48,269 bases of DNA from an uncultured Scytonema sp. (GCA_937873135.1 CALMVQ010000283.1:1-48269), one strand, 5' to 3'; shown: positions 8,922 to 17,978, numbered from the stretch's first letter. The notes: generated from the sequence alone by a model not told the origin. Made by a program: numbers and translations.

Positions 8922-9953
8922 TTAGCGGAGTTGGACAAATCCAGCTTTAGAAATTAACTTTTGACCTTCAGAAGTCAGCAACAATTTTGCATAAGCTTCT
9001 CCAGCTTGCTGGTCGCTTTGACCATCTTGTTTAACAATTACAAATAACCGCCGTGTAATGGGATATTCACCATTTTGAAAAGCGGTTGCATTTAATTGGT
9101 TAATCTGAGCTGGACATTGTCTGAGTGAAACGAAAGGCATTTGGTATGGTGGAACCAGTTGATCTGGTTTCCTTCCCAATGGTAATGGCTTAACTGTGCA
9201 TTGTCCAACGACTTCGGGAGATGAAGCGTAGTAAAGACCACCCATATTTTTTGCGACTTCTCTCAAAGCTTGTGTTGTGGTAGAGATGAATTGAACGTCG
9301 CTACCAAACTTTTCCTTTTCTAAAACGTTCTGTACAAAAAATTCGACAGTTCCGCCTTCTTCTTGACGGCGAGAATAAGGTATGGTCGGTAGATTTGGAC
9401 CACCAACCTGCTGCCAGTTAGTTATTTTGCCAGTATAGATGTCTTTAAGTTGGGATACAGTTAAACCAGGAATATTAAGATTAGGATTAACTGCGATCGC
9501 AATGCCGTCAATAGCTACAGGAATTTCTTTTAAGGTAAAGCCCTGCTGTTGCGCTTGCTGGTGTTCGCTCTTGTCAAGTGAACGAGAAGACTGAGAAAAA
9601 GCAAGTTGGTTATTTAACAGCATCTTGATTCCACTACCAGAACCAGGAGCTCCAGTAGTAGGATCGGTATAGCGTAAACGAAATTGAGGCTGGGCAGTTT
9701 GAATTACTGAGTCAGTGACTTTTCGGATTGGTGCCCAAGTCGTGCTACCTCCATAGCTAAACAATCCAGAGGGAACGTTTGTGACAGAAGCCAAATCACC
9801 ACTCGACGGTTCGGATGATTGTGATTTATAGTTGCTAAAAGGAGATATTTTGAGACCAGAACTTTTAGTCAACCACCAAAATATAGCTCCTGCCAGCCCT
9901 AGTGTGATCACCAAGGCTAGAATCAAAACTGCTGTCTCATTTTTTTGCGACAT
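8922..9953 (-). CDS. Membrane-anchored PstS-like substrate-binding protein (paralogue 2)
   Basis: Protein of 343 residues, paralogue of the neighbour at 7816-8850. Same layout: short cytosolic start (MSQKNE), one transmembrane helix (about 9-30), linker, then the PstS-type fold (FSYGGSTTWAPIR, GAPGSGSGIKMLLN, DIYTGKITNWQQVGG, SRRQEEGGTVEFF, LYYASSPEVV, GQKLISKAGFVQLR). The GSGSG ligand loop is intact, so an oxyanion such as phosphate is the expected ligand. It is separated by 71 bases from paralogue 1 and lies downstream of the remnant of a third copy and the Ser/Thr kinase, all on the minus strand. The anchored form and kinase context suggest a sensor input; this is inference. Confidence 0.87.
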   Translation of the reverse strand: MSQKNETAVLILALVITLGLAGAIFWWLTKSSGLKISPFSNYKSQSSEPSSGDLASVTNVPSGLFSYGGSTTWAPIRKVTDSVIQTAQPQFRLRYTDPTTGAPGSGSGIKMLLNNQLAFSQSSRSLDKSEHQQAQQQGFTLKEIPVAIDGIAIAVNPNLNIPGLTVSQLKDIYTGKITNWQQVGGPNLPTIPYSRRQEEGGTVEFFVQNVLEKEKFGSDVQFISTTTQALREVAKNMGGLYYASSPEVVGQCTVKPLPLGRKPDQLVPPYQMPFVSLRQCPAQINQLNATAFQNGEYPITRRLFVIVKQDGQSDQQAGEAYAKLLLTSEGQKLISKAGFVQLR

Positions 9954-10065
9954 AGCTATTGTTAAGTTTTTATAGCAAGTATGGCGATTCTTACTTGCAT
10001 TTAATATAGCTCTTGTGGGTTGCGTATTTTACCCTCAAATGTCGGCAACGGTAGCAATTAAAGGA

Positions 10066-10387
10066 TTACCTGATTTTGACAAATCCAGTCTTTTCAATCA
10101 GCTCTTGCCCCTGAGGCGTCAGCAGCCAATTTGCGTAAGCTTCCCCAGCTTGCTGATCCTGAGGAATATTTTGTTTCACAATCACAAATAAATTGCGGGT
10201 TATTGGGTAGTCACCACGACGGAAAGCCTGAGCATTTAATTGGTTGCGCTGATGAGGACATTCATTCGGTTCGACAAAGGGTTCAAGGTAGGGAGATACC
10301 AAATGACTGCTTGTGCGTCCCACAGATAACGCCAATGGTTGCGAGAATGGCTAAGACAAGCTTAAGCGATTCATTATTCTTAGACAT
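10066..10387 (-). pseudogene. Third PstS-like paralogue with internal deletion
   Basis: Remnant of a third anchored PstS-like gene. The ATG at 10387 opens MSKNNESLKLVLAILATIG, matching the N-terminal anchor of both paralogues. The reading frame then meets the C-terminal part (GRTSSHLVSPYLEPF to IEKTGFVKIR, stop at 10066) one base out of register, so translation from the ATG ends after about 34 codons. Compared with paralogue 2, roughly residues 20-255 are missing, about 0.7 kb. The C-terminal 89 codons are otherwise open, with a possible TTG at 10335, but a functional product is unlikely because the binding-site half is gone. It is 27 bases after the kinase stop codon. Confidence 0.8.
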
Positions 10388-10414
10388 AAAGAGCTGTCAG
10401 CACCAAGAAATGCC

Positions 10415-11803
10415 CTATAGCAGTATAGATAACAATTTGTAAATAAGACGAAATAAAGCTGTAATCGCGAGCGCGACTAACCCAGCGGCTACAGGAATTA
10501 TAACTATTTGTATACTCGTCAGATCGCGGTGCAATAAAGGAATAAAAAATACAACTGCAAAACTAATAGCTGGAATAATCAATAAATCCCACTTTTCAAT
10601 CCACCGTCTTGTTTGGGCAAATATTATTATTGTTAAAATAACAGCTGAGGCAGCTAGGGTAATTAATGAAGATTTTAATATACTAAATAGAGCGAGGGCT
10701 ATGACTCCACCTTCAAATCCACTAAATGCTGCCCCACTGAGTATTTCTATTAGAGAAAATGGTCGTTTGGTAGACGTAAGTGACTGCTTTTGAGGTTGTG
10801 GCTGTGACTGTGTTCCAGATTGGTGGGGATTAATCTGTGTAGCGGGTATGCTTGGTGTCGGTGCGAGGGCATTCAGTACATCTTGGGCTGACTGAAAACG
10901 TTGATTGGCAGCGCTTAACAGCATTTTTTCTAAAATATTAGCAAGGCGAGGACTGACAGTGACTTGCGATCGCCATATCCACTGGTTGTTATAGACATCA
11001 AATAACTGAGTTACTTCCTGTTGCCCTGTTAAGAGCATCACTATAGTAACACCTAGAGCATACAAGTCTGTAGATGGAAAAACTTGACCGCCAGACATTT
11101 GCTCTGGTGGGGCAAATCCTAGAGAATAAATTCCAGTAGAAGCTTTACCCGGAGTACTATTTGTTACCTGCTTCACAGCCCCAAAATCGAGAAGAAAAAT
11201 TTTGCCGTCATAACGGCGCATGATATTGCTCGGTTTGATATCTCTGTGGATAATACCTTTACTATGGACAAATTTTAAGATAATGAGAGTTTCTTGCAGT
11301 ACTTCTAAAACTTCTGGTTCAGAAAACTTACCTTTTTGGACTAATTCTTCCTCTAGATTTTGTCCTTTAATATATTCCTGTACTAAGTAAAAAAACTGGT
11401 CTTCAACTCCAGCTTGCATTCCCGGAACAGGGAGTTGGAAGAAAGCATACAGCTCGGGAATTTGCTCGTTTTGATGACCTATTTCTTCTAAAACGACTGC
11501 TTCGCGTTCAAATAAGTCTTGCGCGAGTTGCAGTTGAGTTGAACTTAAATTACCCGACGGTTGAAATTGTTTAACAACACATTGGCGCATTCCCGGAGTA
11601 TAGCGATCGCGTGCCAAAAATGCTGCGCCAAACCCGCCGCGCCCGAGCAACTTTGTCGGCAAATAGCGTCCAACTAAAATTAATGGCATACCACAAGCGG
11701 TACAGTATTTTTGCTGCACCGTTCTTAAAATCGCTTGATCGTCTAAATCGGGAAACAAGTTTTGCGGACGGTGGCAGCGTGGACGAGTGCAGTAAATTTC
11801 CAT
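10415..11803 (-). CDS. Ser/Thr protein kinase with N-terminal 4-Cys zinc-ribbon-like motif and C-terminal membrane helices
   Basis: Eukaryotic-type Ser/Thr kinase of 462 residues. It starts with four cysteines (C5, C10, C34, C37) in the arrangement of cyanobacterial 4-Cys kinases, probably a zinc ribbon. The catalytic domain follows: glycine loop GRGGFG (54-59), Lys78 in VVKQF, HRDIKPSN (186-193) with the catalytic Asp188, DFG (206-208) and APPEQ. All catalytic residues are present. After a Gln/Pro/Ser linker (about 315-345), three or four hydrophobic helices fill the last 110 residues, so the kinase is membrane-bound. It is the first gene of a minus-strand run with PstS-like proteins and may receive input from them; targets are unknown. 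Confidence 0.92.
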   Translation of the reverse strand: MEIYCTRPRCHRPQNLFPDLDDQAILRTVQQKYCTACGMPLILVGRYLPTKLLGRGGFGAAFLARDRYTPGMRQCVVKQFQPSGNLSSTQLQLAQDLFEREAVVLEEIGHQNEQIPELYAFFQLPVPGMQAGVEDQFFYLVQEYIKGQNLEEELVQKGKFSEPEVLEVLQETLIILKFVHSKGIIHRDIKPSNIMRRYDGKIFLLDFGAVKQVTNSTPGKASTGIYSLGFAPPEQMSGGQVFPSTDLYALGVTIVMLLTGQQEVTQLFDVYNNQWIWRSQVTVSPRLANILEKMLLSAANQRFQSAQDVLNALAPTPSIPATQINPHQSGTQSQPQPQKQSLTSTKRPFSLIEILSGAAFSGFEGGVIALALFSILKSSLITLAASAVILTIIIFAQTRRWIEKWDLLIIPAISFAVVFFIPLLHRDLTSIQIVIIPVAAGLVALAITALFRLIYKLLSILL

Positions 11804-11816
11804 TTATTTGTCATTA

Positions 11817-11960
11817 GTCATGAGGCATTAGTCATTAGTCATTTATCACTTGTCATTCGTCATTGATTGTTAGTTATTGGTCATTTGTTTGTTCAAACAA
11901 ATGACGAAGGACATTCGTACTAATGACTCATGACTCATGATCAATGACCACTGACCAGAT
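11817..11960. repeat. Short tandem repeats (GTCATTA-type) forming a fold-back
   Basis: Degenerate heptamer copies such as GTCATTA and GTCATTT run rightward, then appear as their complement (AATGACT) in the right half. The centre is a 12-bp perfect hairpin: GTCATTTGTTTG (11880-11891) and CAAACAAATGAC (11894-11905). This is a typical STRR block of filamentous cyanobacteria. It lies between the stop of rbcR and the start of the kinase gene, so it overlaps the kinase promoter area and may terminate rbcR. Confidence 0.8.
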
Positions 11961-11961
11961 C

Positions 11962-12972
11962 TCAGTCTTCATCAGAGATAGGCGTTTTTGCATTTAATGT
12001 GTTTATCGCCATGCTCTTTTGTGATGACTTTAACACATCTTGATTCCATCCGGGTGTAGCAAATTGTGGCAAAATTTCTTGACTAAAAGCTTCTGCTGCT
12101 TTGGATCTGTAGCGATTGGGATTAAAAATCAGCCACAGCGTGCGCTTAACAACGACACCTTCAATAGGCGTGCAATGCAACATCCCCATTTGTAATTCTT
12201 TAGCTATTGCCGAGGTAGAGACAAAAGCCGCTCCCAAACCGGATTGCACAGCATTTTTAATGGCTTCTATGGAATTAAGTTCCATCTCGATTTTAAAACG
12301 TCGTGTATCGATATCACAACGTGTCAGTACAGAGTCAATCACCTTGCGAATAGTTGATTGGGAATCAAGCGTTATGAATTGTAATTTATATAAATCTTCT
12401 TTGTGGATTGTTTCAAGTTTGGAAAAGGGATGAGTCACAGGTAAAATCAGCGCTAATTCATCATCAGCGTAAGGAATAATTTCTAAAGATTCCGCTAGTT
12501 CGCCGGGAATTTCTCCGCCGATGATTGCCAAATCCACCTGTCCGTTTGCCACACCCCAGGCAGTGCGACGGGTAGAGTGGACATGCAACTGCACTCCTAC
12601 ATCTGGATATTTATGTCGAAACATACCGATCATTCGGGGTAAAAGATAGGTGCCTGTGGTTTGAGAAGCACCCACAATCAAGGTACCGCCTTGAAGATTT
12701 TGGAGATCCTCAATAGCGCGACAGGTTTCTTGACACAAACTCAAGATTTTTTCACCGTAGCTTAGGAGTAAATGTCCGGCTTCGGTTAATTGGGCACGAC
12801 GTCCTCCTCGATCAAATAACGGAACATCCAATTGCCGCTCTAAGTTTTGCACTTGCAAGCTCACGGCAGGTTGGGAGACATAAAGACTATCAGCAGCACG
12901 CTTGAAACTCCCTTCTGCGGCGATCGCTTTGAGGATACGTAACTGATCTAAAGTGAAAGGAAGGTCAGACAT
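11962..12972 (-). CDS. rbcR: LysR-family regulator, RbcR-type
   Basis: LysR-type transcription factor of 336 residues. The N-terminal winged helix (about 1-65) reads [18 protein letters not shown] and [18 protein letters not shown]; the effector-binding domain follows ([43 protein letters not shown]). Start, length and sequence style match the cyanobacterial and plastid RbcR/Ycf30 group, which activates Rubisco genes and is related to NdhR and CmpR. The divergent nnrU followed by trx, ndhF1 and ndhD1 is a gene order I recall from other Nostocales and supports the name. A short C-terminal tail extends past the usual domain. RbcR is the best fit; NdhR-like function cannot be excluded. Confidence 0.85.
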   Translation of the reverse strand: MSDLPFTLDQLRILKAIAAEGSFKRAADSLYVSQPAVSLQVQNLERQLDVPLFDRGGRRAQLTEAGHLLLSYGEKILSLCQETCRAIEDLQNLQGGTLIVGASQTTGTYLLPRMIGMFRHKYPDVGVQLHVHSTRRTAWGVANGQVDLAIIGGEIPGELAESLEIIPYADDELALILPVTHPFSKLETIHKEDLYKLQFITLDSQSTIRKVIDSVLTRCDIDTRRFKIEMELNSIEAIKNAVQSGLGAAFVSTSAIAKELQMGMLHCTPIEGVVVKRTLWLIFNPNRYRSKAAEAFSQEILPQFATPGWNQDVLKSSQKSMAINTLNAKTPISDED

Positions 12973-13180
12973 AAGGCTAAACCCACAAACTTTGAAAGGA
13001 GCAGCATTGGCAACAAATCAGCGATTCGTAACATTCTTCAAAGTCATGATTTATTGCATTTTCGACTTGGTAGCAGTAAATGAGCACATTAAAACATCTT
13101 GACTAAAGTCCCCCTTTGAATACTTTGTGATATTGATTGTACTGAGTTGAGTTTTCTTTAAATTACTTCATTTGTGTATT
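12973..13180. promoter_or_regulatory. Divergent promoter region rbcR / nnrU
   Basis: 208 bases between the divergent rbcR and nnrU genes must hold both promoters. LysR regulators commonly bind between themselves and a divergent gene, so RbcR binding here is plausible, but I could not define an operator with confidence. Confidence 0.45.
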
Positions 13181-13897
13181 ATGATGCTTGCGGCTTGGTT
13201 GACCACTAGTCATTTTGTCATGCTGGGACTACAATTGTGTTTTGTACTCGCCCATAGTGGCGGCGCAGCCCTACGCCCGTGGGCAGAAAAACACATGGGA
13301 GCGCGGCTTTATCGCATTCTTTTCGCAGCTACCAGTTTACCGTTGGCTGTGCTTTTGATTGTTTACTTTTTTAACCACCGCTATGATGGGCTACAACTTT
13401 GGCAGATTCAAGACGTAACAGGAATGCAGGGGTTAGTTTGGGTACTATCAGCGATTTCGTTTTTGTTTTTGTATCCTGCTACCTTCAATCTACTAGAAAT
13501 TGCTGCCATTCAAAAGCCATCCGTTTACCTTTATGAAACTGGAATTATCCGCATTACTCGCCATCCACAGATGGTGGGACAGATAATTTGGTGTATTGCC
13601 CACACTCTCTGGTTGGGTACTACTTTTACTCTCGTCACCTCCATCGGATTGGTATTGCACCATTTATTTGGAGTTTGGCACGGGGATCGCCGTTTGAGCT
13701 CTCGCTATGGCGAAGCCTTTGCTGATGTAAAACAACGCACAAGCATCATTCCGTTTGTGGCTGTTCTCGACGGTCGTCAATCTTTGAAATGGCAAGAATT
13801 TCTTCGTCCTGCTTACTTAGGAGTTACTCTTTTTGTGTTACTACTTTGGTGGTCTCACCCCCTACTGGATCAGGCAACTAGTAGGGTACGATTATAA
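13181..13897 (+). CDS. NnrU family membrane protein
   Basis: Integral membrane protein of about 238 residues with five or six hydrophobic helices, resembling the NnrU family (distantly related to isoprenylcysteine methyltransferase-like membrane proteins): LAHSGGAALRPWAEKHMG, ITRHPQMVGQIIWCIAHTLWLG and HHLFGVWHGDRRLSSRYGEAF are the conserved family-type segments. NnrU was named for nitric-oxide-related loci in proteobacteria; in cyanobacteria and plants relatives act in carotenoid isomerisation (Z-ISO), which is a reasonable alternative role here. I start it at the tandem ATG codons at 13181/13184; a TTG at 13172 would add three residues. It is divergent from rbcR and followed by 0.9 kb without a gene. 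Confidence 0.8.
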   Translation: MMLAAWLTTSHFVMLGLQLCFVLAHSGGAALRPWAEKHMGARLYRILFAATSLPLAVLLIVYFFNHRYDGLQLWQIQDVTGMQGLVWVLSAISFLFLYPATFNLLEIAAIQKPSVYLYETGIIRITRHPQMVGQIIWCIAHTLWLGTTFTLVTSIGLVLHHLFGVWHGDRRLSSRYGEAFADVKQRTSIIPFVAVLDGRQSLKWQEFLRPAYLGVTLFVLLLWWSHPLLDQATSRVRL

Positions 13898-14781
13898 ATT
13901 TAACCATTATCCAACTAGTAGTAGTAATTGATAAAAATTTGTGGCAAATTCAGTTTATCTATTGCTACCAAATCAATGTAGGATGAATTCTAATAGCTGT
14001 CATTGGGGGGGTGTGTTTAGTCTGGTTGAGAACTTATATTGGTAGTTACTGGTCAATTATCCAAGTTGGGAGTAAGTTGCAGCTAGCTCCACATTCCCTC
14101 AATGGGAGCCGTAATCAGGAGTTGAAAATTCAGAAAAGCCACCGTGAAAGTCGCGCTGGCTTTTTTATCAGCGCTACAATCAACGCTGATGTGTTCGCAT
14201 AATCTTTTGTACCCTGCAATCAACACCCTGTTAAGAAAGGTCATCCAGTACTTTGGATGCATTGGATGTACAAAGGAAAGTTGCTTGGGAGCCAGCGTAT
14301 TCACCAGGGGTTTTCTCTCACGGGCAAACTTTCCTGCACCTGATGCGTGGATTAACAAGAGAGGTTGATACTATTTACACTCTTGATACCCGGATTTTAG
14401 ATTTATTCCACGGATGAAACACAAGGGAGCAACTACCATCAAGGAATCATCGGTTAATATTCAGAATATAGAATCACCCCACGCATAAGAGTTGGGGGTT
14501 TCAAAAAGGAAAAACTTTATGACATCTCCAAGGATTAAGATCGGCGCTTGAGCAAAGAATTCTCCTGAATTATGGACTTTCCTTACCAGGGGTACAAGAG
14601 AATTCGGTGTTGGGAGTGTATCCCGCTTGAGGGTAACTGAGGAAACCCACAGCAAAGTGCTGGCTCCTCCTGACGGAAGTATTCTTCTTTTGTAAGCGCT
14701 TTGAAGGGCAGTAGCGGAAGTCTACGCTCCTTCATGATAATAACCAGTTTGATATGAAAACCCTACAATTCAAGAAGCGTC
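13898..14781. other. Gene-free interval nnrU-trx with RNA-like hairpins
   Basis: Almost 0.9 kb. Several short ORFs (for example on the minus strand around 14083-14358) have no recognisable protein character. The right half is pairing-rich: GGGAgtgtaTCCC (14612-14624) and a nested hairpin at 14639-14669 in which GAGGA pairs with TCCTC around CAGCA/TGCTG. This may be a leader or small RNA upstream of the thioredoxin-like gene; I recognise no known family. Confidence 0.4.
14639..14669 (+). ncRNA. Nested hairpin, possible structured leader
   Basis: Outer stem GAGGA (14639-14643) with TCCTC (14665-14669), inner stem CAGCA (14650-14654) with TGCTG (14658-14662) and a three-base loop. A second hairpin (GGGA/TCCC) lies just upstream. 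It is 113 bases before the thioredoxin-like start codon. No covariation data are available, so this is a candidate only. Confidence 0.3.
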
Positions 14782-15171
14782 ATGGTGTTGTCGGTTAGTG
14801 AGCGGACATTTACTCAAGAGGTTTTAGAATCTCCTATTCCTGTTCTAGTAAATTTTGGAGCACCTTGGTGCGGCTTGTGTCGCATCATCCACCCCATGTT
14901 GTTGCAATTTCAAGCCCAGTGCAGCGATCAAATTAAGTTAGTTGGAGTAAATGCCGATGACAATTTCAAACTGTCTATTACCTATCGCCTAAAATCACTA
15001 CCCACTTTAATCTTGATCGAAAACGGCAAAAGTAGACAGCGATTGGAAGGTTTTGGCGGTAGAGATGATTTACTTCAAGCTTTAGAAGAAATTAAACTCA
15101 ATTACACCAACCGTCCCAAAACTGACAAAATTGCCACAACAGTAGATTTAGGGTGTCGTTCTGCCAGATGA
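14782..15171 (+). CDS. Thioredoxin family protein
   Basis: Thioredoxin-fold protein of 129 residues. The active site is APWCGLC (Cys30 and Cys33), a WCGLC variant of the usual WCGPC, so the residue between the cysteines that tunes redox potential is Leu rather than Pro. The cis-proline region is intact (SLPTLILIENGKSRQRLEGF). An extra C-terminal tail of about 20 residues (after NYTNRPKTDK) contains a third cysteine. It probably acts as a cytosolic disulfide reductase; its place between nnrU and ndhF1 suggests a photosynthesis or NDH-1 related partner, but that is inference. A terminator hairpin follows at 15261. Confidence 0.9.
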   Translation: MVLSVSERTFTQEVLESPIPVLVNFGAPWCGLCRIIHPMLLQFQAQCSDQIKLVGVNADDNFKLSITYRLKSLPTLILIENGKSRQRLEGFGGRDDLLQALEEIKLNYTNRPKTDKIATTVDLGCRSAR

Positions 15172-15730
15172 AATACACTAGTTCTAAGTGTTCCAGAAAT
15201 TTCCACAGATGAATCTGAGGGATGGATCGTTGGTGCAAATCTAAAACCATGCTTAATTACCCCACTGGATGAAGGTCCAGTGGGTTATTTTATGCTTGAG
15301 GGTGTGTGTCAAGGAGCTTGTTGTTGGGTACAAGGGGATAGAAATCATCAGGGAAATTCGCGCTATGAGGGATTCAAAAGTCAAGTTTGAATGAGTGAAT
15401 TTGGCTGACATCTCTTCAAAGTCTCACAAAAAGGGAAAATACAGAAGCTCTCGGCATACCTCTTCAAAAATAAGTAAGTAGGTGTGAATCAAGACAACTT
15501 TACATTGGGGCTGTTAATGGAAAGAGAGTTAGTTTTTAGTAGGCTGAGAAGCATGTCAACATTTGTTTACATATTTAGGTTTTTTTGCGCTAACCTACTT
15601 ATCGCAAGGCTAGTTTACAATTATTAACAGTTCCCACCTGACCAGTTGTCTGCAGCGGAGAGCGAAACTTCGGGCAACCGTCTGTAGGACTGTCTAACTT
15701 AGTTAAGAATTCTAAAAGTAGGCCTTAGTA
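15172..15730. promoter_or_regulatory. Upstream region of ndhF1
   Basis: The 559-base gap contains the thioredoxin terminator on its left and about 440 bases in front of ndhF1. The latter is expected to carry the ndhF1/ndhD1 promoter and may be a target of RbcR or NdhR type LysR regulators. I could not pick out an unambiguous -10 box or LysR operator. Confidence 0.4.
15261..15291 (+). terminator. Rho-independent terminator of the thioredoxin-like gene
   Basis: CCCACTGGA (15261-15269) pairs perfectly with TCCAGTGGG (15276-15284) around a six-base loop, followed by TTATTTTA. It is 90 bases past the stop codon, in the right orientation for the thioredoxin-like gene. Confidence 0.85.
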
Positions 15731-17824
15731 ATGGAAGTAATCTATCAGTATGCTTGGCTGATTCCAGTTTTACCTCTATTTGGGGCAATGCTGGTCGGTC
15801 TAGGGCTTTTAACGTTAAATCAAGTAACAAACCAACTGCGGCAGCTAAATGCAGCTTTTATTATCTCCCTGATGGCAGTCGCAATGGGTTTGTCTTGTGC
15901 CTTGTTATGGAGTCAAATACAAGGGCATTCCACTTATACCCGCACCCTAGAATGGGCGTCTGCAGGTAATTTTCACCTCAGCATGGGCTACACTATTGAC
16001 CACCTCACAGCCCTAATGTTGGTGATTGTGACGTCAGTAGCACTCTTAGTTATGGTTTATACCGATGGGTACATGGCTCACGACCCAAGCTATGTTCGGT
16101 TTTATGCCTATCTTAGCTTGTTCGGTTCCTCTATGTTGGGTTTGGTAGTCAGTCCCAACCTCGTACAGATTTATATCTTCTGGGAATTGGTTGGGATGTG
16201 TTCGTATTTGCTGGTGGGCTTCTGGTACGATCGCAAAGCCGCAGCGGATGCAGCTCAAAAAGCATTTGTCACCAACCGTGTTGGTGACTTTGGTTTGTTA
16301 TTGGGTATTCTCGGTCTTTTCTGGGCAACAGGAAGTTTTGAGTTTAATGTCATCGGCGATCGCCTTGCAGAACTCGTACAGACAGGTTCTGTGAGCAACA
16401 TTCTCGCCGTCCTGTTGGCGATTTTAGTCTTTTTGGGTCCCGTGGCAAAATCAGCCCAATTCCCATTGCATGTCTGGCTTCCAGATGCCATGGAAGGTCC
16501 CACCCCAATTTCTGCCCTCATCCACGCAGCAACAATGGTGGCGGCAGGTGTTTTCCTGATTGCGCGGATGTACCCGCTATTTGAACACATTCCGGCCGCT
16601 ATGAACGTGATTGCCTTTACAGGGGCATTCACAGCCTTCTTGGGAGCAACAATCGCTATTACCCAAAACGACATCAAAAAAGGCTTAGCTTACTCCACCA
16701 TTTCCCAACTCGGTTACATGGTGATGGCAATGGGAGTAGGTGCTTACAGTGCCGGACTTTTCCACCTGATGACTCACGCCTACTTTAAGGCAATGCTATT
16801 CCTGGGATCTGGTTCGGTGATTCACGGCATGGAAGGAGTCGTTGGTCACGATCCCGCATTAGCGCAGGATATGCGGTTGATGGGGGGACTGCGGAAATAC
16901 ATGCCAATTACGGCGACAACCTTCTTAATCGGTTGTTTGGCAATTTCTGGCATCCCACCGTTTGCAGGTTTCTGGTCAAAAGACGAAATTCTTGGGAAAG
17001 CATTTGCGGCTAACCCATTTCTCTGGAGTATCGGCTGGCTAACTGCTGGAATTACAGCTTTTTATATGTTCCGGATGTATTTAACCACCTTTGAAGGTAA
17101 ATTCCGGGGCAATAAAACCGAAATGTGGCATTTACTCAAGTCTTTCCAAGGGATGGCAATTGTCACGGGTTTTGAACCAGCTCCGTCTTTTGGTCCAGGT
17201 GCAATGACAAAAGGAGAACTCGAAGTAAAAGATCACCATCACGATACCGCTCACGGTCATCACAAGAGTGAATATCCCCATGAGTCTCCTTGGACGATGA
17301 CACTACCGTTAGCGCTTTTGGCGATCCCCTCAATGCTGATTGGTTTACTGGGAACTCCCTATGCCAATTACTTTGAGGAGTTCATCTTTCCTCCCAGCGA
17401 AACACTGGCGTCCGTCATAGAAAAAGCCGGTGAGTTCGATCAAACGGAATTTTTGATCATGGCTGGTGCTTCCGTCGGGATTTCTTTAATTGGAATTACC
17501 TTAGCTTCCCTCATGTATCTATGGGGTAAGATTAACCCCGTGGCGATCGCGACCCAAATCAAACCGCTTTACGAGTTATCTCTCAACAAGTGGTACTTTG
17601 ATGACATTTACCATCGCGTATTTGTCATGGGCTTACGTCGCTTAGCCAGACAAGTTATGGAAGTTGACTTCCGTGTTGTTGATGGTGCCGTTAACCTTAC
17701 AGGCTTTTTCGCTCTTGTTAGTGGCGAAGGGCTGAAGTATCTCGAAAACGGTCGCGCTCAATTCTACGCCTTGATTGTCTTCGGATCTGTATTGGGTCTA
17801 GCGATTGTTTTTGGTGTAACTTAA
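15731..17824 (+). CDS. ndhF: NAD(P)H-quinone oxidoreductase subunit 5 (NdhF1)
   Basis: NDH-1 subunit of 697 residues, a proton-pumping antiporter-like membrane protein with about 16 helices in the thylakoid membrane. Signatures: FWELVGMCSYLLVGFW with the key Glu, FPLHVWLPDAMEGPTPISALIHAATMVAAGVF, and AYSTISQLGYMVMAMG with the lysine-bearing helix before it (NDIKKGLAYS). A His-rich loop (KDHHHDTAHGHHKSEYPHE, about residues 502-520) is typical of cyanobacterial NdhF1. The C-terminus includes the lateral helix segment. Length matches the D1/F1 class that takes part in respiration and cyclic electron flow rather than the CO2-uptake F3/F4 types. It is followed by ndhD1 after 154 bases. Confidence 0.95.
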   Translation: MEVIYQYAWLIPVLPLFGAMLVGLGLLTLNQVTNQLRQLNAAFIISLMAVAMGLSCALLWSQIQGHSTYTRTLEWASAGNFHLSMGYTIDHLTALMLVIVTSVALLVMVYTDGYMAHDPSYVRFYAYLSLFGSSMLGLVVSPNLVQIYIFWELVGMCSYLLVGFWYDRKAAADAAQKAFVTNRVGDFGLLLGILGLFWATGSFEFNVIGDRLAELVQTGSVSNILAVLLAILVFLGPVAKSAQFPLHVWLPDAMEGPTPISALIHAATMVAAGVFLIARMYPLFEHIPAAMNVIAFTGAFTAFLGATIAITQNDIKKGLAYSTISQLGYMVMAMGVGAYSAGLFHLMTHAYFKAMLFLGSGSVIHGMEGVVGHDPALAQDMRLMGGLRKYMPITATTFLIGCLAISGIPPFAGFWSKDEILGKAFAANPFLWSIGWLTAGITAFYMFRMYLTTFEGKFRGNKTEMWHLLKSFQGMAIVTGFEPAPSFGPGAMTKGELEVKDHHHDTAHGHHKSEYPHESPWTMTLPLALLAIPSMLIGLLGTPYANYFEEFIFPPSETLASVIEKAGEFDQTEFLIMAGASVGISLIGITLASLMYLWGKINPVAIATQIKPLYELSLNKWYFDDIYHRVFVMGLRRLARQVMEVDFRVVDGAVNLTGFFALVSGEGLKYLENGRAQFYALIVFGSVLGLAIVFGVT

Positions 17825-17826
17825 GC

Positions 17827-17977
17827 GATTTTAGATTTTAGATTTCAGATTTTGGATTGTGTCCGGCTTGTCAAAACCAAAGACTGTGGGGCTTGACGAG
17901 TAACTCTTAATCCAAAATCAAAATCAAAAATTAACACAGTCTTTAATCCAAAATCCAAAATCCGAAATCCAAAATCC
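17827..17977. repeat. Short tandem repeats between ndhF1 and ndhD1
   Basis: Left block 17827-17858 repeats GATTTTA/GATTTTG; right block 17909-17977 repeats the complementary AATCCAAA units. The two blocks can fold back on each other as an imperfect hairpin of about 30 bp with a loop of about 50 bases. Such STRR blocks are common in Nostocales; here it separates two co-directional NDH-1 genes and may influence their relative expression. Confidence 0.85.
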
Positions 17978-17978
17978 T

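Noticed and set aside
10131-10442. Plus-strand ORF of 103 codons over the deleted PstS-like copy
   Set aside because: It is the antisense shadow of the PstS C-terminal coding sequence and the end of the kinase gene.
14083-14368. Overlapping short ORFs on both strands in the nnrU-trx gap
   Set aside because: Both strands are open over the same bases, translations show no recognisable domain, and no ribosome-binding site stands out; treated as non-coding.
15754-16677. Alternative-frame ORFs inside ndhF1, including a 140-codon minus-strand frame
   Set aside because: They follow the codon pattern of NdhF1 in shifted frames and show no independent domain.
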